From assembly GCF_014323725.1 (NCBI RefSeq), contig NZ_JABVED010000001.1, forward strand, positions 354,505 through 418,504: a stretch of 64,000 nucleotides of DNA, in the 5' to 3' direction. The stretch comes from Actinokineospora xionganensis. GTDB taxonomy: Bacteria > Actinomycetota > Actinomycetes > Mycobacteriales > Pseudonocardiaceae. Of the stretch, positions 43,163-50,764 are shown one piece after another. Under the pieces are notes generated by a model. It saw only the letters and a list, made by a program, of their open reading frames with translations. It was not told the DNA's origin and did not search any database. Position 1 is the first letter of the stretch. Every line of letters starts with the position of its first letter. A program made the translations under genes and the position numbers.

Positions 43163-43522
43163 GTGGCGACAGTGGAACTGACCAAGGACAACTTCACCGA
43201 GATCGTGACCCGCCCTGGCACGGTGCTCGTCGACTTCTGGGCCTCGTGGTGCGGGCCATGCCGGATGTTCGCGCCCGTCTTCGAGCAGGCCGCCGCGCGT
43301 CACGGCGACATCACCTTCGGCAAGGTGGACACCGAGGCCGAGGCCGACCTCGCGCGGGCGTTCGGAATCTCGTCGATACCGACGCTGATGGCCGTGCGCG
43401 ACGGCGTCGTCGTCTATTCACAGGCGGGTGCGCTGCCCGCGGCGGCGCTTGAGGAGCTGATCGGGAAAGTTCGGGAACTCGACATGGCGCAGGTGCGTTC
43501 CAGCGCTCAGGCGCGACCATGA
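43163..43522 (+). CDS. trxA: Thioredoxin
   Basis: A 119-residue thioredoxin with the active site WASWCGPCRM and the cis-proline loop SIPTLMAVRDG. It is cytoplasmic and reduces disulfides; here it probably reduces protein or low-molecular persulfides formed during sulfide stress, as judged by its operator and neighbours. The GTG start has AAGGAGG five bases upstream. It is the first gene of the trx-repressor unit. Confidence 0.93.
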   Translation: MATVELTKDNFTEIVTRPGTVLVDFWASWCGPCRMFAPVFEQAAARHGDITFGKVDTEAEADLARAFGISSIPTLMAVRDGVVVYSQAGALPAAALEELIGKVRELDMAQVRSSAQARP

Positions 43523-43526
43523 CCAG

Positions 43527-43543
43527 GTACCCTGCGGGGTATC
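43527..43543. promoter_or_regulatory. CstR-type operator 2 (repressor promoter)
   Basis: GTACCCTGCGGGGTATC, a degenerate copy of the ATACCCC/GGGGTAT dyad, fills the 34-base gap between thioredoxin and the repressor gene, suggesting autoregulation. Confidence 0.5.
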
Positions 43544-43556
43544 AGAGGAGGTCAGT

Positions 43557-43820
43557 GTGGAGCTGAACGAGGACGTCGTCGCCGACGTGCGCAAGCGGCT
43601 GCGGCGAGCGCAGGGCCAAGTCGGCGGTCTGATCCAGATGATGGAGGACGGTCGGGACTGCCGAGACGTCATCATCCAGCTGGCGGCAGTGTCCAGGGCG
43701 CTGGACCGGGCCGGGTTCCGGCTGATCGCCAGCGGGCTCCAACAGTGCCTGTCCGACGATTCCGCGCAGGGCACGGCCGACCGCGAACAGCTGGAGAAGT
43801 TGTTCCTGGCCCTGGCCTGA
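43557..43820 (+). CDS. cstR: CsoR-family repressor, CstR-like (persulfide type)
   Basis: An 87-residue all-helical DUF156 repressor: RKRLRRAQGQVGGLIQMMEDGRDCRDVIIQLAAVSRALDRAGF (in parts). Copper-sensing CsoR needs Cys, His and Cys (the HxxxC pair in helix 2). Here the two cysteines are present (RDCRDV and GLQQCLSD), but the residue four before the second Cys is Gly instead of His. Keeping the Cys pair while losing the His is the pattern of CstR, which senses persulfides. The CstB-like enzyme and matching operators nearby support this. GTG start after AGAGGAGG. Confidence 0.82.
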   Translation: MELNEDVVADVRKRLRRAQGQVGGLIQMMEDGRDCRDVIIQLAAVSRALDRAGFRLIASGLQQCLSDDSAQGTADREQLEKLFLALA

Positions 43821-43828
43821 GCGTCCAG

Positions 43829-43860
43829 GCGGCCGACTCAAGGACTGAGTTCGGCCGCCC
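43829..43860. terminator. Bidirectional hairpin terminator
   Basis: GGCGGCCGACTCA (43829-43841) pairs with TGAGTTCGGCCGCC (43847-43860), with one bulged base and a five-base loop. It separates the convergent repressor gene and the 53-residue gene. Confidence 0.6.
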
Positions 43861-43866
43861 CGCGCC

Positions 43867-44028
43867 TCAGCGGCGGCCGAACAGCCGCCACGGTTTCCGT
43901 GCCTGCTGCGCCGTGGAGCAGGCGCAACGTTGGGAAGCGGGCACGTCGCCCAGAACCTGCTCGACGTGGTTCCCGCAGCCCCGATAGGACGGCTTTCCGC
44001 ACTTCGGGCACATGATCCTCTGACACAT
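43867..44028 (-). CDS. 53-residue cysteine-rich protein
   Basis: A 53-residue protein beginning MCQRIMCPKCGKPSYRGCGN and continuing HVEQVLGDVPASQRCACS, with six cysteines: one at position 2, CPKC, a single C before the HVEQ helix, and CAC. It looks like a small zinc-ribbon-like or redox protein; similar small CxxCGKP...GCG.HVEQVLGDVP proteins are common in Actinobacteria, but I know of no assigned role. GAAGGA lies upstream of the ATG. It is divergent from the CstB-like gene, with operator 3 beginning 45 bases upstream of its start, so it probably belongs to the sulfur-stress regulon. Confidence 0.8.
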   Translation of the reverse strand: MCQRIMCPKCGKPSYRGCGNHVEQVLGDVPASQRCACSTAQQARKPWRLFGRR

Positions 44029-44072
44029 CAGACTTTTCCTTCGTGGTCGTTAGGCCATCTTCTGTTGTCATC

Positions 44073-44088
44073 ATACCCCCCGGGGTAT
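44073..44088. promoter_or_regulatory. CstR-type operator 3 (divergent)
   Basis: ATACCCCCCGGGGTAT, a near-perfect dyad (one mismatched central pair) flanked by C and G, lies between the 53-residue gene and the CstB-like gene. Confidence 0.75.
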
Positions 44089-44140
44089 GAGTGCGACTGG
44101 ACCGACACCGTAGGGCGGATAACGCGCTACCCTGAAACTG

Positions 44141-44156
44141 ATACCCCTAGGGGTAT
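44141..44156. promoter_or_regulatory. CstR-type operator 4 (perfect)
   Basis: ATACCCCTAGGGGTAT is a perfect 16-bp palindrome 14 bases upstream of the CstB-like start and overlapping its ribosome-site region. Confidence 0.8.
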
Positions 44157-44169
44157 AAGGAGCGTCATC

Positions 44170-45528
44170 ATGATCGAGATCATCGGCATCGACACACCAA
44201 GCCTGGGCGACCGGAGCTATCTCGTCGGCGACGGCGAGACGGCGTTCGTGGTCGACCCGCAGCGCGACATCGACCGGGTACTGCACCTCGCCGCACGACG
44301 CGGGTTGCGGATCACGGATGTCTTCGAGACCCACATCCACAACGACTACGTGACCGGTGGGCTGGCGCTGGCGCGCGCCACCGGTGCCGCCTACCACGTG
44401 AACGTCGCCGATCCGGTGTCCTTCGAACGCGCACCCATCGAGGATGGGGACGTGGTCGAAGTCGGGCCGCACATGCGCGTGCGCGCTCTGGCGACGCCAG
44501 GGCACACGTTCACCCACTTGTCGTACGTGCTTGAGGTGCCGGGCCGGGTCCCGGCGGTGTTCACCGGCGGCTCACTGCTCTACGGCTCGACCGGGCGACC
44601 CGACCTGCTCGGTCCTGCCCACACCGGGGAACTGGTGAAGCGGCAGCACGCATCGGCGCACCGGCTGGCCGCGGTCCTGCCGGACGAGGCCGAGATCTAC
44701 CCCACACACGGCTTCGGAAGTTTCTGCTCGGCCACCCAGGCGGACGCGAGCCGATCGACGATCGGCCGGGAGAAGCAGGTCAACCCGGTGCTGACGCGCG
44801 ACGAACAGGCCTACGTCGAGGAGTTGCTCGCGGGTTTGGACGCCTACCCGGCCTACTACGCCCACATGGGCCCGGCGAACACCGCGGGGCCGGGCGCTCC
44901 CGACCTCACCCCACCCGCCACCGCCGACCCGGCCGAAGTGCGCGCGCGCATCGAGGCGGGGGAGTGGGTGGTGGACCTCCGGTCGCGGACCGCGTTCGCC
45001 GCCGGACACGTGACCGGCAGCCTGAACTTCGGCATCGACGGCGGTTTCGCCACCTACCTGGGCTGGCTCATCCCGTGGGGCACGCCGCTCACCCTGCTCG
45101 GCGAGACGGCGGACCAAGTCGCCGAAGCGCAGCGCGAGCTGGTCCGAATCGGCATCGACCGCGTCGAGGCGGCCGCCACCGGCACACCCGAGCAGTGGGC
45201 GGGAGCCGCACCGCTCGGGACGTTCCCGCGGGCGAGCTTCGGCGAACTGGCCGCGGTCCGCCACCACCGGCAGGTCACCGTCATCGACGTGCGGCGCGAT
45301 CTGGAGTGGGCCCACAACCACATCGACGGCGCCCTGCATGTCCCACTGCAGGACCTGCTGCGCAGGCTCGGCGACGTGCCCGCGGGCGAAGTGTGGGTGC
45401 ACTGCCAGGCGGGGTACCGGGCCGCGATCGCCGCGTCGGTGCTCGCGGCGGCCGGTCGCCGGGTCGTCGCGGTGGACGACGAGTTCGACCGGGCGGCGCC
45501 CGCCGGGCTGCCCATGGCCGTGGGCTGA
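44170..45528 (+). CDS. CstB-like persulfide dioxygenase-rhodanese
   Basis: A 452-residue three-domain protein. Residues 1-245 form a metallo-beta-lactamase fold with THIHNDYVTGG, TPGHTFTHLSYVL and FTGGSLLYG, as in persulfide dioxygenases. Residues about 255-355 form a rhodanese-like domain without the catalytic Cys (pseudo-rhodanese, VVDLRSRTAFAAGHVTGSLN). Residues about 360-450 form a rhodanese with the active-site Cys in VHCQAGYRAA. This order and length match S. aureus CstB, which converts hydrosulfide and persulfides to thiosulfate. It heads the operon with TauE, DUF302 and a multicopper oxidase. Confidence 0.88.
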   Translation: MIEIIGIDTPSLGDRSYLVGDGETAFVVDPQRDIDRVLHLAARRGLRITDVFETHIHNDYVTGGLALARATGAAYHVNVADPVSFERAPIEDGDVVEVGPHMRVRALATPGHTFTHLSYVLEVPGRVPAVFTGGSLLYGSTGRPDLLGPAHTGELVKRQHASAHRLAAVLPDEAEIYPTHGFGSFCSATQADASRSTIGREKQVNPVLTRDEQAYVEELLAGLDAYPAYYAHMGPANTAGPGAPDLTPPATADPAEVRARIEAGEWVVDLRSRTAFAAGHVTGSLNFGIDGGFATYLGWLIPWGTPLTLLGETADQVAEAQRELVRIGIDRVEAAATGTPEQWAGAAPLGTFPRASFGELAAVRHHRQVTVIDVRRDLEWAHNHIDGALHVPLQDLLRRLGDVPAGEVWVHCQAGYRAAIAASVLAAAGRRVVAVDDEFDRAAPAGLPMAVG

Positions 45529-45540
45529 GGCGCGGACGAC

Positions 45541-46335
45541 ATGGCGATTCTGCCCGCGGCTGCATTCGGTGTCGGCATCGGCACCGCCCTGGGCCTGCTC
45601 GGCGCGGGTGGTTCCATCCTTGCCATTCCGGCCTTGGTCTACGGGCTCGGGCAACCCCTGTCGGTGGCCGTCCCGACCTCGTTGGTGGTCGTTGCGGTGT
45701 CGGCGGCGGGCGGGCTCGCGGCCCGGTGGCGGACGAAGGCGATCCGGCTGCCGGTGGCGCTGGTCTTCGCCGCGGCGAGCGTCCCCGCCGCGTTCGCCGG
45801 AACCGCGCTCGGAAAGCGGCTGCCGGACCGGTGGCTGCTGGTCGCCTTCGCCGTGCTGATGGTGCTGGTCGCGGTGCGGATGCTCACGGGCACAGCGGAA
45901 CGCGACGGCGCCTGCCGTGTCGTCGGGGGCGCGGTGAACTGGCGGGGCTGCCTGCCCAAGGCACTGGCGGTCGGCGCGGTCGTGGGCGTGCTGGCCGGGA
46001 TGTTCGGGGTCGGCGGCGGGTTCGTCATCGTCCCCGCGCTGACCATGCTGCTCGGGTTGACCGCGCCGGAGGCGGTCGGGACGTCGCTGGTCATCATCGT
46101 GGTCACGTCGCTGGGAGCGCTCGCCGCGCACGCGCCCACGATGCCGGATCTCGACTATGGGGTCATCCTGGTGTTCGCCGGGGCGGCCCTCGCCGCGTCA
46201 CTGATCGCCGGGCTGTTCGGCAACCGGCTCCCGGCGCGGACCGTGACGCGAGCGTTCGCCTATGTGGTCCTGGTTGTCGCTGTGGGAGTCGCGACCACGG
46301 CCCTGCTTGCTCCCGCCGCTCTGCACGGCGGATGA
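45541..46335 (+). CDS. TauE/SafE-family sulfur anion exporter
   Basis: A 264-residue, eight-helix membrane protein with two repeated halves: GLLGAGGSILAIPALVYGLG and VLAGMFGVGGGFVIVPAL, the TauE/SafE glycine motifs. In cst-type operons such proteins export sulfite, thiosulfate or related anions; here it follows the persulfide dioxygenase by 12 bases. Confidence 0.88.
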   Translation: MAILPAAAFGVGIGTALGLLGAGGSILAIPALVYGLGQPLSVAVPTSLVVVAVSAAGGLAARWRTKAIRLPVALVFAAASVPAAFAGTALGKRLPDRWLLVAFAVLMVLVAVRMLTGTAERDGACRVVGGAVNWRGCLPKALAVGAVVGVLAGMFGVGGGFVIVPALTMLLGLTAPEAVGTSLVIIVVTSLGALAAHAPTMPDLDYGVILVFAGAALAASLIAGLFGNRLPARTVTRAFAYVVLVVAVGVATTALLAPAALHGG

Positions 46336-46364
46336 CCAAAACCCTTTGGAAAGGAAGGATTACC

Positions 46365-46760
46365 ATGAAATACGACCTCAGCGTCATGCTGGACCTGCCG
46401 TATGAGACCGCCGTCGCCGAGGTGCGCGCCGCGCTGAAGGAGCAGGGTTTCGGGGTGCTGACCGAGATCGACGTCAAGGCGACGATGCGGGAGAAGCTCG
46501 ACGCCGACATCGAGCCCTACGTCATTCTCGGCGCGTGCAACCCATCGCTGGCCTACCGCGCGCTGGAGGTCGACCGCATGATCGGCCTGCTGCTGCCGTG
46601 CAACGTCGTGGTCCGCGCGGACGGCGCCGACCGCACCCTGGTCCAAGCACTCGATCCGCGCGTGATGATCGACGTGCCCGAGCGCGAAGAGCTCCGCCCG
46701 GTCGCGGAGGAGGCGGGCACACGAATCCGCGCCGCCCTCCAGACTCTGACGGCGTCGTAG
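46365..46760 (+). CDS. DUF302 family protein
   Basis: A 131-residue single-domain DUF302 protein: LDLPYETAVAEVRAALKEQGFGVLTEIDVKATMREKL (in parts), LGACNPSLAYRALEVDRMIGLLLPCNVVVR. The Cys in GACNP and the PCNV stretch are the conserved core. No enzymatic role is proven; the family accompanies sulfur and heavy-metal loci. AAGGAAGG before ATG 46365 favours this start over ATG 46332, which overlaps the TauE stop. Confidence 0.88.
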   Translation: MKYDLSVMLDLPYETAVAEVRAALKEQGFGVLTEIDVKATMREKLDADIEPYVILGACNPSLAYRALEVDRMIGLLLPCNVVVRADGADRTLVQALDPRVMIDVPEREELRPVAEEAGTRIRAALQTLTAS

Positions 46761-46778
46761 CGCGGAGGGGAACACGCC

Positions 46779-48209
46779 GTGAGTCCACTCAACCGCCGGG
46801 CGTTCCTCGGTGCGACCGCGCTCGGGATGCTCAGCGCCTGCGCTCCGGCCGTGAGCACCTCCCGACTGGTCCTGCCCGCCGACCCGCGGGTGGGCGAGGT
46901 CGAAGCGGCCCGCCACGGCACCGGCCGCACCCGGTCGTTCACCCTCACCGCGACGCCCAGCAGGGTCGACCTCGGTGGGCCGATAGTCGACACCTGGACC
47001 TATGACGGCGCGGTGCCCGGTCGCGAGATGCGTGTCGCCGCCGGTGACACGATCGAGGCAAGGCTGGTCAACCGGCTGCCCGTGGACACCTCGATCCACT
47101 GGCACGGTTTGGCGCTGCGCAACGACATGGACGGCGCGCCGCACCTGACCCAGCCCCCGATAGCCTCGACCACGGACTTCACCTACCGGTTCACCGCGGC
47201 GACGCCGGGCACCCACTGGCTGCACCCGCACACCGGCACCCAACTCGACCGCGGGCTGTACGCGCCCCTCATCGTCGAGGACCCAGCCGACCCCGGTGCC
47301 CACGACGCGGAATGGGTCGTCGTTCTCGACGACTGGATCGACGGCACGGGCACGGACCCGGACCAGGTGCTCGCCGACCTGCGCGGACGCGGCGGCCATG
47401 CCATGCGCGGCGCCGGCGGCCGGGTGCTCGGCGGGGATGTCTCCTACCCGCACTACCTCATCAACGGCCGAATCGCGGCGGCACCGACCACCTTCACGGC
47501 CCGCCCCGGACAGCGGGTGCGGATCCGATTCATCAACGCGGGCTCCGACACCGCGTTCCGCGTCGCGCTCGGCGGACACCGCATGACGGTCACCCACACC
47601 GACGGCTACCCGATCATCCCTGTCGACACCGACGCGGTGCTGATCGGCATGGGCGAGCGCTACGACGTCCTGGTCACCCTCGCCGACGGCGTGTTCCCGC
47701 TGGTGGCGGTGGCCGAGGGCAAGAACGCCACCGCTCTGGCGATCGCGCGCACCGGCGCGGGCGCCCCACCCGGTCCCGGGTCCCGACCCGCCGAGCTGAC
47801 CCGGGTGACGATCGGCTACCCGGACCTGTCGGCCACCCCAGCGGTCGCGCTGCCCGCGAAATCACCTGATGTCGTTCACCGCGTCGCCCTCACCGGCGCG
47901 ATGATGGGCTACGAATGGGGGATCAACGGCCGCGCCAACGACCTCGACGCCAGGTCCCTTGTCCGAGAAGGGCAGCGAGTCCGGCTGCGGTTCGTCAACA
48001 ACACGATGATGTGGCACCCGATGCACCTGCACGGCCACACCTTCCAGCTCGGCGATTCCGGCCCGCGCAAGGACACCGCGGTCGTCCTGCCCGGCCAGAG
48101 CGTCGACTGCGTCTTCGACGCCGACAACCCGGGCCAGTGGATGATCCACTGTCACAACACGTATCACGCCGAAGCCGGGATGATGGCCGTGCTCGGCTAC
48201 CAGTCCTGA
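46779..48209 (+). CDS. Multicopper oxidase, exported lipoprotein-like
   Basis: A 476-residue three-cupredoxin oxidase. The N-terminus has NRRAFLGA (Tat-like twin arginine) and a lipobox-like LSAC. Copper motifs are complete: HWHGLALRNDMDGAPHLTQ, THWLHPHTGTQLDRGLYAPLIVE (in parts), HPMHLHGHTF and HCHNTYHAEAGMM (type 1 and trinuclear ligands). It could oxidise Cu(I) or metal ions outside the cell. Its place in a persulfide-regulated operon is notable, since copper and sulfide stress interact. GTG start with GGAGGGG eight bases upstream. Confidence 0.9.
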   Translation: MSPLNRRAFLGATALGMLSACAPAVSTSRLVLPADPRVGEVEAARHGTGRTRSFTLTATPSRVDLGGPIVDTWTYDGAVPGREMRVAAGDTIEARLVNRLPVDTSIHWHGLALRNDMDGAPHLTQPPIASTTDFTYRFTAATPGTHWLHPHTGTQLDRGLYAPLIVEDPADPGAHDAEWVVVLDDWIDGTGTDPDQVLADLRGRGGHAMRGAGGRVLGGDVSYPHYLINGRIAAAPTTFTARPGQRVRIRFINAGSDTAFRVALGGHRMTVTHTDGYPIIPVDTDAVLIGMGERYDVLVTLADGVFPLVAVAEGKNATALAIARTGAGAPPGPGSRPAELTRVTIGYPDLSATPAVALPAKSPDVVHRVALTGAMMGYEWGINGRANDLDARSLVREGQRVRLRFVNNTMMWHPMHLHGHTFQLGDSGPRKDTAVVLPGQSVDCVFDADNPGQWMIHCHNTYHAEAGMMAVLGYQS

Positions 48210-48232
48210 TCGCAGGGCAGCTGGTGCGGGAT

Positions 48233-48718
48233 CTAGCCGACGGCGGGCTTGCGGACGGGGACGCTGATCTCGGTCAGGTAGTCCTCGGTGCCTGCCGTGT
48301 CCCACGGTCCGATGAGATAGGTCTCGGTCGGGTGCCCCGCCAGGTCGTAGCCCGCATCGTGGACCCGGATCAGCAGCGCGTCGTAGGCGTCCCGGATGTC
48401 GTCGTACGGTCCTTTGTGGAAGACGTGCGCCACGAGTCCACCCGGTCGTCGCGTGAGAATGTCACTGTCGTGGCGCCCCGGCTTCTCGATGACCGGCAGG
48501 CTGGTCTCGATCTCGACGGTGCGGCCGGGCTGAAACCCGTTGAAATAGGTGACATCAGGTGCTCCACAGGTGGACAGGTCGATGTCATACGCCCTGCCCG
48601 CGAGGTCCACCACGGCCGACCGCACGGCCTCCGGGACCCGGTCAGCAGGCACGGACATCCGGCTGCACAACACGGTGCTCGGTTCGACTTCCTTGAAATT
48701 CACCGCGTAGGACATCAT
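48233..48718 (-). CDS. GyrI-like small-molecule-binding protein
   Basis: A 161-residue SOUL/GyrI-like (AraC effector-binding) domain without DNA-binding part: VNFKEVEPSTVLCSRMSV, TYFNGFQPGRTVEIETSLPV, GGLVAHVFHKGPYDDIRDAYDALL, ETYLIGPWDT and EDYLTEISVPV. Such stand-alone proteins bind amphipathic cations or hydrolyse cyclopropanoids in a few cases. The ligand is unknown. Two tandem ATGs mark the start; AAAGGCGG lies upstream. DosR-like half sites lie 160-250 bases upstream. Confidence 0.8.
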   Translation of the reverse strand: MMSYAVNFKEVEPSTVLCSRMSVPADRVPEAVRSAVVDLAGRAYDIDLSTCGAPDVTYFNGFQPGRTVEIETSLPVIEKPGRHDSDILTRRPGGLVAHVFHKGPYDDIRDAYDALLIRVHDAGYDLAGHPTETYLIGPWDTAGTEDYLTEISVPVRKPAVG

Positions 48719-49122
48719 GGACCGCCTTTCTTCCTGGAGCCGCACCTCCGGGAGCTGTGGCTCGGCGGAGTCAGACGTCGTGCGAGCCGTCTTCCCCCGT
48801 CCGCCCTGTCCAAGAACCGCATGGCCGCCACCTCCTGGTGTAGGTCCAGTGTGGTCCGTCGCGCACCGCCGCCGCCGGGGCCTTTGGTCGCGGCCGGACG
48901 GGGGCCTTCGTCGCCGACGCTCGTGCCGGCATCCGAGGTCCCTTGGTGGGCGGGTCGTTGGTCCCTGGACCGCCGCGCGCCATGTCGGTGACGGTGACAT
49001 CGACAACCTGGTCCCGGCAACGGAAGGCGGCGAGTCCGATGACGCACGGCCCCTGCCGGCGGCTGCACCCAATCACGATGTCCCATCGCTATGCGAGCAC
49101 GCACGATCGAGGTCGGGGCGCG
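48719..49122. other. Intergenic region with repeated GGTCC-type elements
   Basis: No gene is convincing here. It holds several related motifs: GGGCCTTTGGTCGC (48878-48891), GAGGTCCCTTGGTG (about 48935-48948) and the better box at 48952. Translations are arginine/proline rich. Confidence 0.4.
48952..48965. promoter_or_regulatory. DosR-like box (one arm substitution)
   Basis: GGGTCGTTGGTCCC has an intact GTCCC arm and GGGTC in the other arm, the same variant as at 39647. It lies about 170 bases before the small membrane gene at 49123 and 235 bases before the GyrI-like gene. Confidence 0.45.
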
Positions 49123-49233
49123 ATGCGCTCGCCCGCGCGCGCGGTGGTGGACCTGGTCTTGATCACCGCCGTGATCGGCATCGTCGTCATCGCCGCACTC
49201 GTGCTCGCGCTGGTCGTCGGCGGGTGGCACTAG
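49123..49233 (+). CDS. Small single-helix membrane peptide
   Basis: A 36-residue peptide: a short basic start (MRSPARAVVD) followed by one strong hydrophobic helix (LVLITAVIGIVVIAALVLALVV) and GGWH. Unrecognised. The GGTCGGGGCGCG region upstream is a weak ribosome site, and longer starts exist at 49038 and 49078. Plausible as a real membrane miniprotein, but unproven. Confidence 0.4.
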   Translation: MRSPARAVVDLVLITAVIGIVVIAALVLALVVGGWH

Positions 49234-49384
49234 GTCCGGCGAGCGGAGGCTGTCATGCCAGGACTGTGCGCGGTTCCGGTATGAGCTCGGGATGGCGCCG
49301 ACCAATCCGCGATGGGGGGATGACCGAGGACCCACCCGCAGTCTGTTCGCCAGGGAACTGCCGCCACAGAGGGGATTCCTCGTC

Positions 49385-49727
49385 GCCGCGGGACCGAGGG
49401 ACTTCCTGGACCTGTTGGCGGTCCTGAAGGACTCGACGACGACGAGTTGTCCTATGAACAGCCTGGTGTCGGAACCGGCGCGGAGGGCGCCATGACTCCC
49501 CGCGCGCAGGCACCCGAGGGAGTGCTGGTCTACGTCGGGGTCGACGACATCGACGGGCGCTGGAACGGGTGGCAGAGGCCGGTGGGTCCGTCGTGGCGGG
49601 CAAGATGCCGATCCCGTCTATCGGTTGGTCGGCGCATGTGAGGGACACCGAGGGCAACCTGATCGGCCTGTTCCAGGGCGACGAGAACGTGCCTGTCCCC
49701 GAAACCGCGAGTCGTGAGGAGGACTGA
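49385..49727 (+). pseudogene. Glyoxalase/VOC-family remnant with frameshifts
   Basis: Three frame-linked pieces form the C-terminal two thirds of a VOC domain: RDFLDLF (about 49397-49416), GGPEGLDDDELSYEQPGVGT...EGVLVYVGVDDIDG (to about 49556), and ALERVAEAGGSVVAGKMPIP...GWSAHVRDTEGNLIGLFQ (49557-49727). VYVxVDDID, EAGG and RDTEGNLIGLFQ are hallmark VOC motifs. Each break fits a one-base loss, and the N-terminal strand set is not recognisable. It overlaps the next ATG (TGATG). Confidence 0.7.
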
Positions 49728-50185
49728 TGGGCAGACACAAGCCGATCGCCGCTCCAGACATGCGGGGCTCGGAACACGGCACATTCCCGCAGGGCACAGC
49801 CGATTACGCGCGGAACAAGGTCGCCGAGGCAATCCCACTCGCCCACGACCCGGTTTCCGCGCGCGCCGCTGACCAGACCCGAGGGCCCGGCGGCGGAGCG
49901 TCCCGTGGTGGCGCAGGTGAACCTCGACGTCGGCGGGCGCCTGTCCCGCGCGGTCGCGAATGGTCCGACGACCGGGAAGCCGTGGATGTCGTCGAGCCTG
50001 GCACCGGCTGGAACGCCCAGCACTGGGAGGCCAGGCGAGGCGTCAAGCCCTCCGTCGAGTCGCACGACCACCAGCGGGATACCGAGCGCGAGGATGACCG
50101 CGTCCGCGGCGGTGTTGTTCGCGGCGGTGAAGCCAAGGACGAGATGCCCGGAGGTCCTCGTCGAGTGCGCGGTGTCTCCGGTTGA
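49727..50185 (+). CDS. Hypothetical protein, doubtful
   Basis: A 152-residue frame whose ATG overlaps the VOC stop. The first about 50 residues (MGRHKPIAAPDMRGSEHGTF, then ADYARNKVAEAIPLAHDP) look protein-like, but the rest is arginine/glycine rich, and the opposite strand also has a long open frame here, so the true end may differ or the gene may be decayed. Confidence 0.3.
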   Translation: MGRHKPIAAPDMRGSEHGTFPQGTADYARNKVAEAIPLAHDPVSARAADQTRGPGGGASRGGAGEPRRRRAPVPRGREWSDDREAVDVVEPGTGWNAQHWEARRGVKPSVESHDHQRDTEREDDRVRGGVVRGGEAKDEMPGGPRRVRGVSG

Positions 50186-50258
50186 GCCTCGCCGACACTG
50201 GGTATCTTCCGCACACGCGCCTTGAAAGGACAGGGCGCCACCGGGAAGGCGCCGGCGC

Positions 50259-50654
50259 ATGAGCCCTGATGGAGATCCGCCGCTGAGCATCGACCTGCCC
50301 ACCGAGCAATTGCCACCACTGGTGCGGGTCCGCCAATGGGCCGCCACCGCCTTGGCCGATGTCGGCGACGATCATCTACAGGCCGTCCTGCTCGTGTGCA
50401 CCGAGCTGGTCACCAACGCCTACGAACACGCCCAAACCGCTTGTGTCCTGCGCATACAGCACAGCCGCGAGCCTTGCCGGGTCCGGGTGGAGGTCGAGGA
50501 CGCGTCACCTGGGGAACCGGTCCTGGGCCGCTCCCGGTTCGGCGATCTGCGCGGCCGAGGCCTCGTCATCGTCGACAGACTCTCCGACGAGTGGGGGGTC
50601 ACGCGGCAGGACGGCGGAAAGACGGTGTGGGCGTTGATCTCGTGCACTGAGTGA
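50259..50654 (+). CDS. RsbW-like anti-sigma/ATP-binding protein
   Basis: A 131-residue GHKL ATPase domain of the HATPase_c_2 (RsbW/SpoIIAB) class: VLLVCTELVTNAYEHAQTACVLRI (N box), VEVEDASPGEPV (degenerate G1) and RGRGLVIVDRLSDEWGV (G2). Such proteins are serine kinases for anti-anti-sigma factors or bind sigma factors directly. No sigma or antagonist partner is adjacent. Abundant in actinomycetes. Confidence 0.85.
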   Translation: MSPDGDPPLSIDLPTEQLPPLVRVRQWAATALADVGDDHLQAVLLVCTELVTNAYEHAQTACVLRIQHSREPCRVRVEVEDASPGEPVLGRSRFGDLRGRGLVIVDRLSDEWGVTRQDGGKTVWALISCTE

Positions 50655-50764
50655 CCCCCGATGATTCACGTAGGCCGTTCACGTTCGATCCGTTGTGGCA
50701 ACGGGTATCGCGATCACAGCAGGAGTGGGGGCGACCCGTCGAGGACCGCCCCCAGCTCGCCACG

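Noticed and set aside
43557-43820. Copper-sensing CsoR
   Set aside because: The coordinating His is replaced by Gly, and the operon content is sulfur-related.
43838-44074. 78-residue minus-strand open frame overlapping the small cysteine gene
   Set aside because: The alternative frame giving the cysteine protein has family-like motifs and a ribosome site; this one is an out-of-frame shadow.
44572-46131. 519-residue minus-strand open frame
   Set aside because: Opposite strand of the CstB-like and TauE genes, which have clear motifs; high GC keeps the antisense frame open.
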